From: Rachycentron canadum
Taxonomy: Eukaryota; Chordata; Actinopteri; Carangiformes; Rachycentridae
Direction: 5' to 3'
Length of the DNA stretch: 64,000 nucleotides
Assembly: GCA_038496675.1 (NCBI GenBank)
Contig: CM076654.1
Coordinates: forward strand, 10,542,798 to 10,606,797
In this document: positions 12,901-24,748 of the stretch, in pieces
Position numbering within the stretch: the first letter of the stretch is position 1
Layout: each line of letters starts with the position of its first letter
Translations under genes and position numbers: made by a program
Notes under the pieces: generated by a model
Database searches by the model: none
Told to the model about the DNA's origin: nothing
What the model saw: the letters and a program-made list of their open reading frames with translations, nothing else

Positions 12901-15900
12901 AATTCTAAAACAATCACAAAAATAGTTTTTATGGCATTCTTTTTTACTGGTTCAGGCTGTGCATTTGCCCCAGAAATTAAAAAATATATATATATTAGGC
13001 TGTAGCTGTGGAAACACACTGTATTTCAGATGACAGATATACTTGGAAACACACATTTAACAACTTTTATTAACACGCTGTTTAAATATTTCTCTTCTCT
13101 AAAAGTCTAGTGGAGAAGCTCCATCTTGTTGAACCCATGAGGCCTCATCTTGACAAGGTATGTGTGCTCTGAACTGTTTCACACTCCTGGTACTTACTGT
13201 CTTCCAGTTTTCCTTGTTTTGTTTGCTAATTTATTTCAACACATCATTTCCTTCAGAGTAAAAGAGGAGGGGGGCACTCTCCTGAGGCTAACATTGTGCC
13301 TTGCATTCCCCCAGGCTGTGACAATGTAGTGAAAACTCCCTCCCTGCTTTGGTTTTAGTGTTGAGATCGACTTGAGGCTTTTGATGTTTTCTTGTTACAC
13401 TACAAGTGGATGAAGTCTCGGTCGTATGCAGCAGCACAGACATTGATTCACGCTAGACTTAAAGCGACTGGGCCCACTGTGTTGGCCAGACTGACCTGAG
13501 TCTCAGCTACATATTATGGCTTTACAGTGGTTGAAATGAATGCAGATGTCATAAAATGTAGCATACAGACCATGTTTGACGAGATAATTAACAACTGAAT
13601 GTCAGATATTATTGGGAAGAGTGTGAAAGTGAATAAATACAATCTATCCCTAAAAGACAAAACATAATTTAAGTCCAGTTCTTTTTTATGAAGATGTAAA
13701 TTATGAAAATAAAAAAGATTCTTCCACGATTGGTCCCATACCATTTCTCTTGATGTTTTCATGAGGCTTCAGAGAAATAAAGGCTGACTCCACGCAGCAA
13801 TCAGACCTCATGTTGTTTTCAGTTGTGCTTTATAACCATGAACTTTTATCACAGGATGAAGACGGATGAGGGTTGTTTGTGTGGGCAAATAATGGTATTG
13901 TTGTCTGTTTTCTCCAGGTTCTCTTTCCCGCATGAAGCTCCGCATCCCTCAGACCCCTGCCTCCCCTGCCCCCCCACCTCTTCCCCATGTTGCTCTTTTC
14001 ATGTAAATGAGAATGCTGGTTTTCTGTTGTTATACCAAATGACAAGGAAGTGTGTAACCTTAACACTTCAACACAAACCCCCCAAATATCTGCAAAGTGC
14101 TCCTTTAATGCTGTAAGGAAGTACTGAGAGCACAGACTGTGTGTGTGAGAGAGGGAGAGAGAGAAAGAGGGAGAGGGAGAGGTTAGTCAGATAAAGAGAG
14201 GTGCCGTTGTCGGGAGTTGTGGTTTTTGACGCTGTCATTGACAAAGTCATCAGCTGGGGTGTAAAAAATACTTCTTTTGTCTAATGTTCCTTACGACTTT
14301 GCTAATTTCAGAAAACCAGAAATGTATGTTGAAATGTATTTTAAGTAATATTTCTCAGGACATGAAAATATAAATCAGAAAACCAATGGTGCAGTGTAAT
14401 TTATCCAATTACTGAACTTGGTACGTTACACTTCTACTCCACTGCATTTCACATTGGAAAAATTGTAATTTTTACACAACCATATCTATAACTTGTTATT
14501 TTTCAGATCAGGAATTTACACATAAAACAAATGATCAGTTTATAGAATATCCATTACTCAATATTGAACTACCTAACTGTATAACAAACTTTTAAAACTG
14601 GCTCTGCTGTGAAAAACTCAAACTATAGTTCTAATGATATAATACTGTATATGACAGATATAACACTGTGCCTGTGGCCATTCTGCATAATGAGAACTTT
14701 GATACTTTATTGTACTTTGTGTTTTTACTTAAGTCACAGCCAAGTTTTGGCTGCAGTGGTGTTGGTAGTTGGTAGTGTTGGTAGTGTTTGTGTTGACTGA
14801 AGTAAAAGAGCACGTATCCTGCTACTGCATTGGGAGTACTTTTATATTTTTTATTTAATATCTATCTATATCTATTTCTTGTTTAAATTGAAAATATTTC
14901 TGTATTTTATGTGTCATCTTCAGAGTATTTTAACTGTGACGTTTGAAGTGGCTGGAGATCTCTCAGAGGATGCCTTGAATGTTTTTATCCAGGTAGACAC
15001 TCTGCATCATTCACATCACCACTGCCATTACTAATTGGCTGTAATACAACAAAGTCATTTGAAAAGTAAACACCCGTTTTCCCCTGTTTCAGGATCTCCT
15101 ATGGGAAAAGATGTTCAAAAACAAAGAAGGGCAACCCATGACCGTCATCCGGTTAAAGGTACAATAGAGCACATTAGTCACCCCAAAGGCAGCAGTGATC
15201 AACAACAGCAGCTTTATAATCTATATTAATCAGTTCCACACACTTCACTCAGCGTGGGTTAATGTGTCACTCGTGACTTGTGACTTGTGTGTTTTCAGGG
15301 CATAGTATCATTTGCAGGTAATGCCCACCAAGTGATGCTGCAGGGGGTCCACGAGCTGTACGAGCTGAATGAGACTCCGCAGCTTTGGGAGGAGAACCTG
15401 CGGCTCAACAGACTGGTCTTCATAGGTGAAGACACACACACACATACATACACTTCTTTCACATATTTGTCTTAACAAAACAGTTCTTTAACACCATTGT
15501 GAAGGAAGTCAAAACAGTTTTTATTGATAATCATCTGTTAAAGTAGTTCATGTTAATTTTTAGTAATTTATGTGCTAATCTTCATTCAATGCTGGTAATT
15601 TATTAACTTAAAGGTTAAAAAGTCATGATTCTAATATGAATTTATATAAGTGTCTCGGCTGTATTTCACAGCATCATAGTTTTGGGTAATGCTTTGTTTT
15701 ATGGGTTCCTAATTTCCATAAAGTTTCCAAAAAATGTCCCATGATTTTTTTTATGTTGCGGATTATTTGGTTAAGGGAAAACATGAACTCTGTACACACC
15801 AATAGCTGTACTGCAAAAATACTTACTCCTTACTCCTCTGTTTGCAGGCAGGAACCTGGACAAGTCCGTTCTGCAGGAAAAGTTCATTTCTACTGTTGCG

Positions 15901-15921
15901 CAGGGGGCAGAGAGAAATTAA
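3935..15921 (+). CDS. zng1: Zinc-regulated GTPase metalloprotein activator 1 (COBW domain protein, CBWD/ZNG1)
   Basis: Fifteen coding exons: 3935-4043, 4277-4363, 4862-4958, 5333-5424, 7769-7828, 8436-8473, 9753-9799, 10298-10384, 10536-10580, 11186-11242, 13106-13157, 14924-14992, 15093-15158, 15299-15425 and 15848-15921. All junctions are GT-AG and in phase, giving 368 aa and a TAA stop. The protein is a G3E-family P-loop GTPase of the COG0523/CobW group, which hands zinc to client enzymes, notably methionine aminopeptidase METAP1. Visible motifs are CPELVPI (residues 12-18, the METAP1-docking motif), Walker A GYLGAGKT (34-41), the metal-binding CLCC (92-95), ETTGLADP (121-128) and the guanine-specificity motif NKTD (188-191), followed by the C-terminal COBW domain (about 235-355). 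The protein is somewhat shorter at the C-terminus than the ~395-aa human protein as I recall it. The human CBWD genes are multicopy; only one copy is visible here. Confidence 0.96.
5425..7768 (+). other. zng1: zng1 intron between coding exons 4 and 5
   Basis: A 2.3-kb intron. ORFs at 5825-6028 and 6532-6873 show no recognisable domain and no splice logic, so I regard them as chance. The short motif 'gtcattggct' occurs twice near 6757-6810. Nothing else stands out. Confidence 0.7.
8474..9752 (+). other. zng1: zng1 intron between coding exons 6 and 7, with a unique-looking block
   Basis: Intron of 1.28 kb. Its middle part (about 9050-9450) is less AT-rich than the flanks, lacks simple repeats and carries paired E-boxes, so it is listed separately as a possible regulatory element. 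Confidence 0.6.
9050..9450. promoter_or_regulatory. Candidate intronic enhancer in zng1
   Basis: A non-repetitive block with two CACCTG E-boxes 16 bases apart (9236-9241 and 9252-9257), a TAATTGA homeodomain-type site near 9187-9193 and a CCTTTGTC SOX-like site near 9330. The composition differs from the surrounding intron. It could serve zng1 or the developmental gene foxd 9 kb downstream. This rests on composition and motifs only; no conservation data were available. Confidence 0.25.
11243..13105 (+). other. zng1: zng1 intron between coding exons 10 and 11
   Basis: A 1.86-kb intron. The first kilobase is very AT-rich. About 12060-12500 is a more balanced, non-repetitive stretch with no coding signature. 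The 142-aa minus-strand ORF at 12265-12693 has no domain I recognise. Confidence 0.6.
13158..14923 (+). other. zng1: zng1 intron between coding exons 11 and 12
   Basis: A 1.77-kb intron with a purine (GA)n-like tract around 14140-14185. No further gene or recognisable mobile element was seen. Confidence 0.6.
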
Positions 15922-16408
15922 TGAGAAGCTCATCTCTCCACCAATCTCTACATCAGAAACTGTTGATTCTGGAGTAGAAGTTGTGGCTATGGCCATCCTT
16001 AAAACTGGGACTGTGTTTCAGATGTTGATTCCTTTCCTTCATGTGGATGAGGTATGTCAGTGGATGGCTGAAGTTACTGTAGTGATCAAGACAGTAGTTT
16101 TTAAATTGTGATAATCCATCACAACCAAGCTACAGTATATCAGAGAGGAGTGTTTCTGTTGTTATAGTGCCCGAGCTAAATGCTGTGAATTGCTTCTCTC
16201 CCTGGAAACTTCGTAGACATAAATCAATTAAAGAGACCAAAATGTGATCAGTACACTACAGTTTTGTAAAGATGCCTTTGTGAAATCTGATGTTTTTCAA
16301 GGTTGAGACAGATAGTGTTGGGCTACGAAGTGATGCACATACTGTATCAAGTCTGGTGCAATTTATTTTTTAAAGAAGCAGCCATGCTTGTATTTTTAAA
16401 TTATTCAA

Positions 16409-16414
16409 AATAAA
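16409..16414 (+). terminator. zng1: Polyadenylation signal of zng1
   Basis: AATAAA about 490 bases after the zng1 stop codon, followed within ten bases by a T-rich downstream element. Confidence 0.6.
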
Positions 16415-16449
16415 GGTTTTTTTTTTCCTGAATATATTTTACGTAACTG

Positions 16450-18080
16450 TGTACCAAAACTAAATAATGTTTTTAATCAAGTTGTCAGCTTGTTCTTGCT
16501 GACAACAGCAGACTAATTAACATGACAAAGATAATGTGCCTTTATGTTAACTTGGAAAGTTCACGATGATACTCAACAAAGTGTGAAACAGGGCCCTTGA
16601 GAGCATTGACATCTTAGCTTTCATTGTTATGAAACACATACAAAGAGTTTTCTGTTCTGCATCAAGTGAACAGATGATGATTAGAATAGTTTGGTTCACA
16701 AGTGTGATAAAATATTCTAGCAAGGTAATACATTACAGCTACTTTCCTCAAAATCCTAATATAACTTGTTTCTGAACATTTTCTTAGTGCCATGAAAACC
16801 TATATTGGTTTGATGACAGTGTCTGACACTGGGTGATGACCTTAATACTGTATATTCACCTTTCTACTGAGGTGAAACAGTTCAGTGGTCACTGTTTTTA
16901 CTTGTTTTCAATGGAACTGTAATCTTTTTGTTTTATTAGTCATATATTTGTCATTTGGAAGCAAACCTATCTCAGTTTCAGCTCCAGTTGCTCATTAGAC
17001 CACATTTAGATCCCTCAGCTCTTTGTGGTGCTGCCATCTGCACCTGCAGCTTCTATTAAGTTAGTGCTTATAACAGGTAACAAATTACAGCCATTCGGTT
17101 TTCTGCTATTTGTTGTTTGAGCTTTGATTGGTAAAATCATGTGAGAACGATTTCACGCGCACGCGCGCGCGCAGAGGAGTCCCAGTCAGGTGAGGAAATA
17201 GGTGGAGTTTTCCCAACTTGGTCATTTGCAATGGAGATGGTTTGGCCGCACGGTTTGGCACATTGAACCGGTTTGCTTTGAGGATGGCTCTGCTTATTCA
17301 TCCCGGTCGTAAAGCGGAGCTGAGCCCTGTAGCCCTGAACGCACCATGCAGCCGAGCCGTTTCCTATTCGATTCTGATGCTGATGGTCTCGTTAAGGCGA
17401 CTATTGCCTCTTTTCTCTGGTGGCTGCGGGAAGCCCCACCACGGCCATTTTCATGGTCACACCACCCGCGGGCATCCAGAGGTGGCAAACTAAACGAACC
17501 CGCGGGGGCTCTAAAGGGGAAAGAAACACTTGGTTTCTTATCACGGGTTACGTGCTTGGTGTTAAAAATCCCAAGAACATCCCATCCCCGACTCTGCTGC
17601 TGTAGGATTTGCAAAGTCAAACGATTAAACAAGACGAAAGCGTCAAAATTCAAACCAGCTAAACTAATTTATTTTCATTGTGTTTGGTGTAGTCACAAAA
17701 TCACAAATGTGATTATTCAAAATAAAACATTAATCCGTAGAGCCAACATTTATCACACATTGTGCTGAAAGGAGGAGTTATAGGCTGTGAAGCAAGCTGA
17801 GTCTTTTTTTTTATTTTGGAGATGTTTTTTTCCCTTTAAAGTTAACTTGGAAATCGTTGGCTCATTTGTGCCATTTGGTAATTCAGATATATCGCTGAAA
17901 AAGTTTTCCATATTGAGTAAAATTCAAATTAGCGACAGAAAGTGGGCTGTCTGCGTTTCGGGAATACCCCAAATCCCTCCCCACCTGTGCGCTTGCCTCC
18001 CCTGGCTCCCCGCGGTGAGGGTCTATCCTGATAGGTTCAGAGGGTTAATGGGACTGGCCTGCAGGGCAGAAGCCTCTCAA
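16450..18080. other. Intergenic region between zng1 and foxd
   Basis: It holds the foxd upstream region. An alternating CpG/CpA purine-pyrimidine run lies at about 17154-17174. From about 17150 to 18080 the DNA is richer in CpG than the zng1 introns, as is usual next to forkhead genes. ORFs at 17346-17768 and 17787-18230 have no domain content and are treated as chance. Confidence 0.5.
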
Positions 18081-18082
18081 CA

Positions 18083-18088
18083 TATAAA
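18083..18088 (+). promoter_or_regulatory. TATA box candidate for foxd
   Basis: TATAAA lies 178 bases upstream of the foxd start codon. It would place the transcription start near 18110-18120 and give a 5' UTR of about 150 bases. Confidence 0.5.
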
Positions 18089-18265
18089 GCCTCAAGCCTC
18101 TCGCCACCACAGCAAACACAGGGTACACAGGGTGTCAGGAGAAGCTGACAGTAGATGCGCTTTTACGCATAAAGAGGTGCCTTTGGTTTTTACGCACGGC
18201 GAACCATTAGGGCTTCTTTGGTACAGTTGACTTTTTACGCTTTTGAGGGCATTCCCCGTGTGGCC

Positions 18266-19333
18266 ATGACTCTCTCCACTGAATTTGAAGCTTCACAACA
18301 TGCCGCCCTGCCTCTGGAGGAGGATGAGATTGACATAGTGGGCGAGGATATGCCTACCCACGGGCGTTTGTATCGAAACGAGTGCTCCGCGGACGCAGGT
18401 TCTTCAGCAGAATCTGGTGCTGAATTTGACTCCTCAGAGCCGGACTCATCGGCGGAAAGTGAGAGCAGTTTCTGCGCAGACGCCCCGCTGTCCAGGAAAG
18501 CCCAGAGCAGCTCGGTGAAGCCTCCTTACTCCTACATTGCCCTCATCACCATGGCCATCCTGCAGAGCCCGCTGAAGAAGCTCACGCTGAGTGGCATCTG
18601 TGACTTCATCAGCAACAAATTTCCCTACTACAGAGACAAGTTCCCCGCTTGGCAGAACTCCATCAGGCACAACCTCTCCCTCAACGACTGTTTCATCAAG
18701 ATCCCGAGGGAGCCTGGGAACCCGGGCAAAGGTAACTACTGGTCACTGGACCCAGCCTCAGAAGACATGTTCGACAACGGCAGCTTCCTGCGGCGGAGGA
18801 AGCGGTTTAAGCGAAACCAGCCCGAGTTCGGCAAAGACGGACTAATGTTTTATTCCAGCTTGAACTGCTACAGGCCGTACGGCCAACCATATTGTGTACA
18901 GGGCCAGGTAAGCCCCCCACCCGCTGCGCCTATGCGCTACATGCCCATGCAGGAAGGCATCATGATGCCCCCCTCTTCCTATCACCTTCTACCACAAACT
19001 CTGAACAGCCACGGAAAGTGCAGTGGGCCTAAAGACTTCAGAGCGCAGCTTAGCGCAGCAGAACCCGCTGAGCCGAAGCCTGAGCCGAAGCCGAAGTGCT
19101 CCTTCAGTATTGACAGCATCATGAGCAAACCCTCCCGCGTCAGTCCCCAGAACCCAAATCCTCAGCAGAGCCCTCACAGCGCACTTGGATACAGTCATCT
19201 CGTGTCGGGCCCCGCTGCCTGTTTGGTGCCGGGGCTCCTGCAGGCTCCCAGGACTCCCTTCTGCCCCGCTGGTTTAATGAGCACTGCTCCTTTAATAAAT
19301 GAGCATCTCAGACTCTCCTACCCTCGCTGCTGA
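18266..19333 (+). CDS. foxd5: Forkhead box D transcription factor, probably Foxd5 (FOXD4-type)
   Basis: A single-exon gene of 355 aa, as is normal for foxd genes. I chose the ATG at 18266 (MTLSTEFEAS): the frame stays open upstream only without an ATG, and this N-terminus, with the acidic EEDEIDIVGED block at about residues 19-29, is what FoxD proteins have. The forkhead domain runs from about residue 85 (KPPYSYIAL) through NSIRHNLSLNDCFIKIPR and GNYWSLDP to the basic RRRKRFKRNQ (176-185). Near the C-terminus FSIDSIM (280-286) matches the Engrailed-homology/Groucho-binding motif of this class, preceded by a Glu-Pro-Lys repeat. Fish Foxd5 acts in early neural and tailbud ectoderm, mainly as a repressor. 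The position next to zng1 matches FOXD4-CBWD1 in human and favours foxd5 over other foxd paralogues. Confidence 0.88.
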   Translation: MTLSTEFEASQHAALPLEEDEIDIVGEDMPTHGRLYRNECSADAGSSAESGAEFDSSEPDSSAESESSFCADAPLSRKAQSSSVKPPYSYIALITMAILQSPLKKLTLSGICDFISNKFPYYRDKFPAWQNSIRHNLSLNDCFIKIPREPGNPGKGNYWSLDPASEDMFDNGSFLRRRKRFKRNQPEFGKDGLMFYSSLNCYRPYGQPYCVQGQVSPPPAAPMRYMPMQEGIMMPPSSYHLLPQTLNSHGKCSGPKDFRAQLSAAEPAEPKPEPKPKCSFSIDSIMSKPSRVSPQNPNPQQSPHSALGYSHLVSGPAACLVPGLLQAPRTPFCPAGLMSTAPLINEHLRLSYPRC

Positions 19334-19572
19334 AGCCTTTGGTTGTGCAAAACTCTCCAGTGTCTGTGTGTTCGACGCTCTGTGAAGACACGGTGGTGTA
19401 GCTCATTTCTTAAAGAAATGTTTTAATTGCATGATATTTATGTGCGTTGACATTCACAGTTTGTCTTAAAATCATTGTACATAAGATGAGCGGTAGGCTA
19501 ATATATTTGTGACACTTGCTGCAGTTGAAACGTCGATGAATGTGTTTTTTGTTACTGATTAATGTGCGTGAA

Positions 19573-19578
19573 AATAAA
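19573..19578 (+). terminator. foxd5: Polyadenylation signal of foxd
   Basis: AATAAA 240 bases after the stop codon, in an AT-rich 3' UTR. A second AATAAA at 19637-19642 is followed by a TG-rich stretch, so either could be used. Confidence 0.55.
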
Positions 19579-19649
19579 TGAATAATATCTGTTCCTGCCT
19601 AGATTTTGGTTTTAAGTTCTTTTTTTGGTCACTTACAATAAAAATGTGC

Positions 19650-20800
19650 AGTGTAGTTTCTGCTGTGATGGTGCACAGGTTATTAAAGAAGGACCAGAAC
19701 AGCAGTGTGTCGATTTAGACATAAATCTAAACATTATAATATAAGAGTTCATCACTGAAACCCATTTCCATCATACCATCTCTTAATTTAAAAGTGCAGG
19801 GGGCCCCTTATATGAAAACAGTGGAAATCACAGGCACAAATATGGAAAAGAAACATGAAAAAAAAAATAAAATAAAGAGTTTATTCATTTTCACACTTGC
19901 ACTATTAAAGTCTTTGAAGGATGGAAGCGTGTGTTTGTTGCAACCCCTATTTAAAATGACAACTCGGGATCCGTTTGTCGAGGAAACATCTGGAGCGCTC
20001 TTTTACTCTTAGAAAACCTCAGTTCCTCCCTCCTGCCTCAAGGGCGCAGTGTTTACCAAAAACTGGAGCGCGCCTGGCGCTGACTTTGTGGTGCGCCACC
20101 TTTTGCCGTGAGATTGTAAACTGGTGGCTGTAATGTCACAGATATGGTTCATTTCGCTCTTAAAAGTGTGGTCGGTTGGTCTGTCAGAAGCGGCCGTGGG
20201 CAGAGATCCAGGCGACCCTGCTTCAAATGACAAGCAAACACTTGACTGTGCGCTGTCACTTCCCACGTTTGGACTCCTGCTCCTGCGGGGCCCTCAGTCA
20301 CTGCGGTCACCGTGCTGCCTTTATACCGAGCGGTGTGAACAGCAGTGTCCGGTTGCAGATCGGGCCTGAAACAATCCCCCTCTACCCTCAGTCAGAGGTC
20401 TATTTTTGGCCCTGAGGCTCAGCTGATTGTGGCCCTCCCTGATTTTTTTTTCTTTTCTTTTTTTTTTTTTTTTTTGCAGTCAGTTGTTCAGGCTTATTAG
20501 GAAAAGAGGGAGTTGTCTAACAGCAGAGGAGAGTTTTCCCCCCCTCTTGCTGAATGTTAACTGAAGGATGCAGCTCCTTTGGTTTACAGATTAGTTGAGA
20601 ATATTTTTGGCTGAGTGTTTGCCTCCATCCCCGTGTGGGGCTGCTGTCACTGCTCCCCTCCTCCAGAGTGACTGTAGCTCCATCTCACTCTCCCACTCTC
20701 CTCGTCCTCTGTGGTCGGATACCACCGGCAGCCAACTCCAGACCCAGACTTCAGCTTGTTGCAGACCGGCAGTCCTCCCGTTGTCGTCCCGACGAGGAGG
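19650..20800 (+). promoter_or_regulatory. pgm5: Intergenic region and upstream region / 5' UTR of pgm5
   Basis: 1.15 kb between the foxd polyadenylation sites and the pgm5 ATG. A near-consensus CArG element, CCTTATATGA (19806-19815), and a CTATTTTTGG CArG/MEF2-like site (about 20400) are visible, followed by a T-rich tract at 20443-20476. From about 20600 the DNA becomes GC-rich and runs into the first coding exon. The start site cannot be fixed. The CArG/MEF2-like sites would suit a muscle-expressed gene, but this is motif evidence only. Confidence 0.4.
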
Positions 20801-23800
20801 ATGGAGACGAGCCCCATCCCGGTGGTGACGGTCCAAACCGCCCCCTTCGACGACCAGCGGCCCGGCACCAACGGGCTGCGGAGGAAGACGGCGGTGTTCG
20901 AGGGCAAGAAGAACTACCTGCAGAACTATGTCCAGAGCGTTTTGTCCTCCATCGACCTGCGGGACCGGCAGGGCTGCACCATGGTGGTGGGCAGCGACGG
21001 CCGCTACTTTAGCCGAGCTGCCATCGAGGTGATCGTGCAGATGGCAGCTGCCAATGGGGTAAGGGAAGGACGGGGGTGGTGGGGGTCTGGGCAGACAGAC
21101 GCAGTCTTTTGTTCCACTTTACCAACGCGATGGAAACACTTTGAAATAAGTTGTCGTTTTTTTCTTGCTCCAGCTAAATGAATATTTCATTATGTCATGT
21201 TCATAATCACCTTAATTGTTACAATGTGTATTAACTGCATGGAGAATGTGACAAGCAGCCTGCATGAAACCTATTTGTGATGGCAACCAATGACTGATTT
21301 GGAAAATAGTAATTAACAAACTCCAGGATGTGGCTTTACAGAAAGTCAGTGGCAGTTTTGCCAGCAAAACTAATCACATTTGGGATTCAGGAGGGCCATG
21401 TGTCTATGCTGCAGCCCAGTGAGTCTGAACCTGGGGTTTCTGGCTCATCTGATCTTGACCTTTTCTTGTGAAATGGAGTAGGTTATAAAGAAAAAAAAAA
21501 AAAAACATTTGGCATGAGCTTTCTCTGGCAAAATAATAAACCAGACTTTTATAAACGCAGTACATATTTATGTGCTACTTCAAATATTTGGTGCCTATTT
21601 GTTCATAAAACTTGAGAGGTTCGGACTAGATGAAAGTGAAGAGTTGCGTTATTGGGACATGCAAACTTGTCAACCATCCAAAAAGTGACTGAACTCAAAG
21701 TGTCAGCAGCAGATAAAGGCAAATAGGAAGACGGAGTGAGAGACACAGTGAGGAGGAAAATCCCCACAGCTCATTTAAAACGCTTGCTCTAAGATCTTTT
21801 TTTGATTGGTTTGGACGTTTTCCAAAGGAAAATCTGAAGAGAATATAATTTGTTTTTGAGTTTCGTTTTTTTCTGCTGGCCCAGCCAAATGTCTCTTGAT
21901 GTCAGTCTTATCAGCACTTCCATCCATCCTGCTCTATTTTCCTGCCTATGTACCCCACATCCACCACCCCCTACCACCCCCCCCACCCCCTCCCACACAC
22001 ACACACACACACACCCCTCTCCCTTGCTGTTCCATCTGTCCTGGGCCAAACTGCTTGCTTTGGGGATCCCCTGTTATATGGCATTGAGCCAAAACATGGG
22101 ATAGTGGCAAATATTGCAGACAACCTATCCAATATATAACACTGGCTCCTGGATAAACTCTAAACAGAGTGTGGAATAGCAGCGTCATTAATACATGTTC
22201 TTAGGTTATCACACACAGTGCTGTGAGAGTAAGCTTCTTATAAGTTTTTCCTTCACGGTCTCCCTCAGTCCTTGCAACATGCTGGATGTTACGAGGATAT
22301 ACACTGACGTCAGGAGAACACATTCCTCCCAAGTGAGGACACTTTTATTTAGTATGGTTGATATGCAAGGGTATTATGGGATGCTGGTAGTATTACCACT
22401 TTAAAAGTAGCATACAAATTATAAATGGAGAGTGCAGCTCTGTTATTCGGGCACCTCTCCTGGGGCAGATGATTTGCTTTTTAAAGAGGGCTGTCAGTTT
22501 GTCAGCTGTACAATGACAAGATGCTTTGGGCCGATGTTGCTTTCAGTCCAGGTCGGACCTGGCTGTTAGAAGATTTTTTGTCACAGCTCAAGAAACACTA
22601 CCTGGCATGGCATTCCTGTGCTTCACCCATGGGAAACACTTTTCTTGCCTTATTTCATATCTACACATCATTTGAGAATCATCAGAAAGTTTGTTACAAT
22701 AGATGACATCCTGGAATGATGTGTGATCCACATGGCTCCTCACTTATATCTTTGCTGTGCAGATTGGTCGTCTGGTAATCGGCCACAACGGCCTCCTGTC
22801 CACCCCTGCTGTTTCCTGCATCATCAGGAAGATCAAGGCTATTGGTGGGATCATCCTCACAGCTAGTCACAACCCTGGAGGCCCTGGTGGAGACTTTGGA
22901 GTCAAGTTCAATGTGGCAAACGGAGGTGTGAAAGGGTGTATTTTGTTTTGAGTTTTTTTTTTTTAGCATTTTTTAAGGATTCTTGAAAGTTGTATGACTA
23001 TCTGGAGAGTCAAGGATGTTTTTTTCAAAGAAAGAAAAATTACACAAAAGAAAATTACATGCTAGCATTGATTATGTTTACAAATCTAAAGTGTGCCTTT
23101 ATTTTGCTGGCAGGCCCGTCTCCGGACACAGTGATGGAGAGGATCTACCAGGTGAGCCGGACACTTGAGGAATATGCCATCTGCCCTGATCTCCGCATTG
23201 ACCTCTCCAGGCTGGGAAGACAAGAATTTGACCTGGAGAACAAGTTCAAACCTTTCAGAGGTACAACACTCACTCTTGCTTTATTTTGTATATTTAATCT
23301 GTCACTAATTATTGAATATAACATATGCATATTCTTGGAATACTAATTTATACATTGTGATTCATTATTCTAGCACAGTAATATGCTCTGGAAGCCAATG
23401 CACAAATGCATACAGACAAAAAAACTGCCATCCAGTACGAATCTTCTTTTCTCTGTGTTTCCAGTGGAGATTGTAGATTCGGTTGAGGTGTATCTACAGC
23501 TACTGCGAAACATCTTTGACTTTAACGCCATTAAAAGTCTCCTCACAGGACCAGATCAGCTTAAGATCCACATAGATGCAATGAATGGAGGTGAGACAAA
23601 TCATTATCCCCTCTTATAACCCCTGAGCTGCTGCTGTTGATTATTTGGTTAATTCCTCTCCTCTCTTCTCCTCTCCTCTCAGTGATGGGCCCATATGTAC
23701 GTAGGATCCTGTGTGATGAGTTGGGGGCCCCTGCTAACTCTGCAGTCAACTGTGTCCCCCTGGAGGACTTTGGGGGCCGCCCTCCTGAGCCCAACCTGAC

Positions 23801-24685
23801 TTACGCCACTTCTCTGGTAGATGCCATGAAAGGAGGGGACTTTGGATTTGGAGCTGCATTTGATGCAGACGGGGTAAGACAACTGGTGCCTGTGACGTGC
23901 TTATGTGATGTTTTTATAGCATTTTAAATCTTTTCTAGATAATCAAACAAACTATGTGATAAGGAAACAGAATTATTCAACATTCTTGTATTTACTTTCT
24001 CACCTTTTGACAGTGTTTATTTTACCACAACAAGAATAAATCAAATCAAGAGCCACTTGACATGATTATAAACAAGTTTTATAATCTGTCAATGCAATAG
24101 ACTGCTGTGTTAGTACATAGAACCACAATAATGTAGTAGCACAGCAAAACTGACGTGGTATGAATATAACTGCACACATTAACCATATTGTCCATCACTT
24201 ATATTGGTGTTGTCACTCAAAATGAAAATAACACTTTGCATTAACTTAATTGTGTCATCACATGTGTGAAAGGTTTGGTATTACCTTCCTGGCCCCTTAA
24301 CTAATTTTGTGCCACAAAATAATGAAGTTCACAGCAAAAAATGAGTTGGCTGTTGAGAGTCACACATGCTATGTGGAGGCAATATGTTGGTTTTATTTCT
24401 TTACATTAATATGGAAATGATTTATTTGCTATGCCATTCAACAATACAGTCATTGATCCATTCATAACCTGTTCAGTTATTTTTTCTGACAAAGACTAAA
24501 TCAAAAACTAAAAAGTAATTTAAGCTCCACCCATAGATACCAGAGGGAGTCTTACTTAATTTTTATTTGTTTGCTCATTGATTAGAGGAAGTAAAACAAT
24601 GGAGGTGGAATAATATTGGATTCACGATGATTAAACAAGCAGCTCACTTTTTCCACAATGTCATCCAATAGTAATTTCTACTTTG

Positions 24686-24748
<63 letters not shown>

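Noticed and set aside
17346..17768. 140-codon ORF in the foxd upstream region
   Set aside because: No recognisable domain. An overlapping antisense ORF of similar length shows that the frame is simply stop-poor GC-richer DNA.
17787..18230. 147-codon plus-strand ORF before foxd
   Set aside because: It spans the TATA box and 5' UTR of foxd, has no domain and low-quality composition; taken as chance.
18218..18265. N-terminal extension of the foxd frame upstream of ATG 18266
   Set aside because: It has no ATG (the frame would have to start at TTG) and lies in the presumed 5' UTR downstream of the TATA box. The FoxD-type N-terminus begins at 18266.
24689..24745. CRISPR-like or tandem array
   Set aside because: It is a plain dinucleotide microsatellite. 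No spaced direct repeats of CRISPR type occur anywhere in the window.
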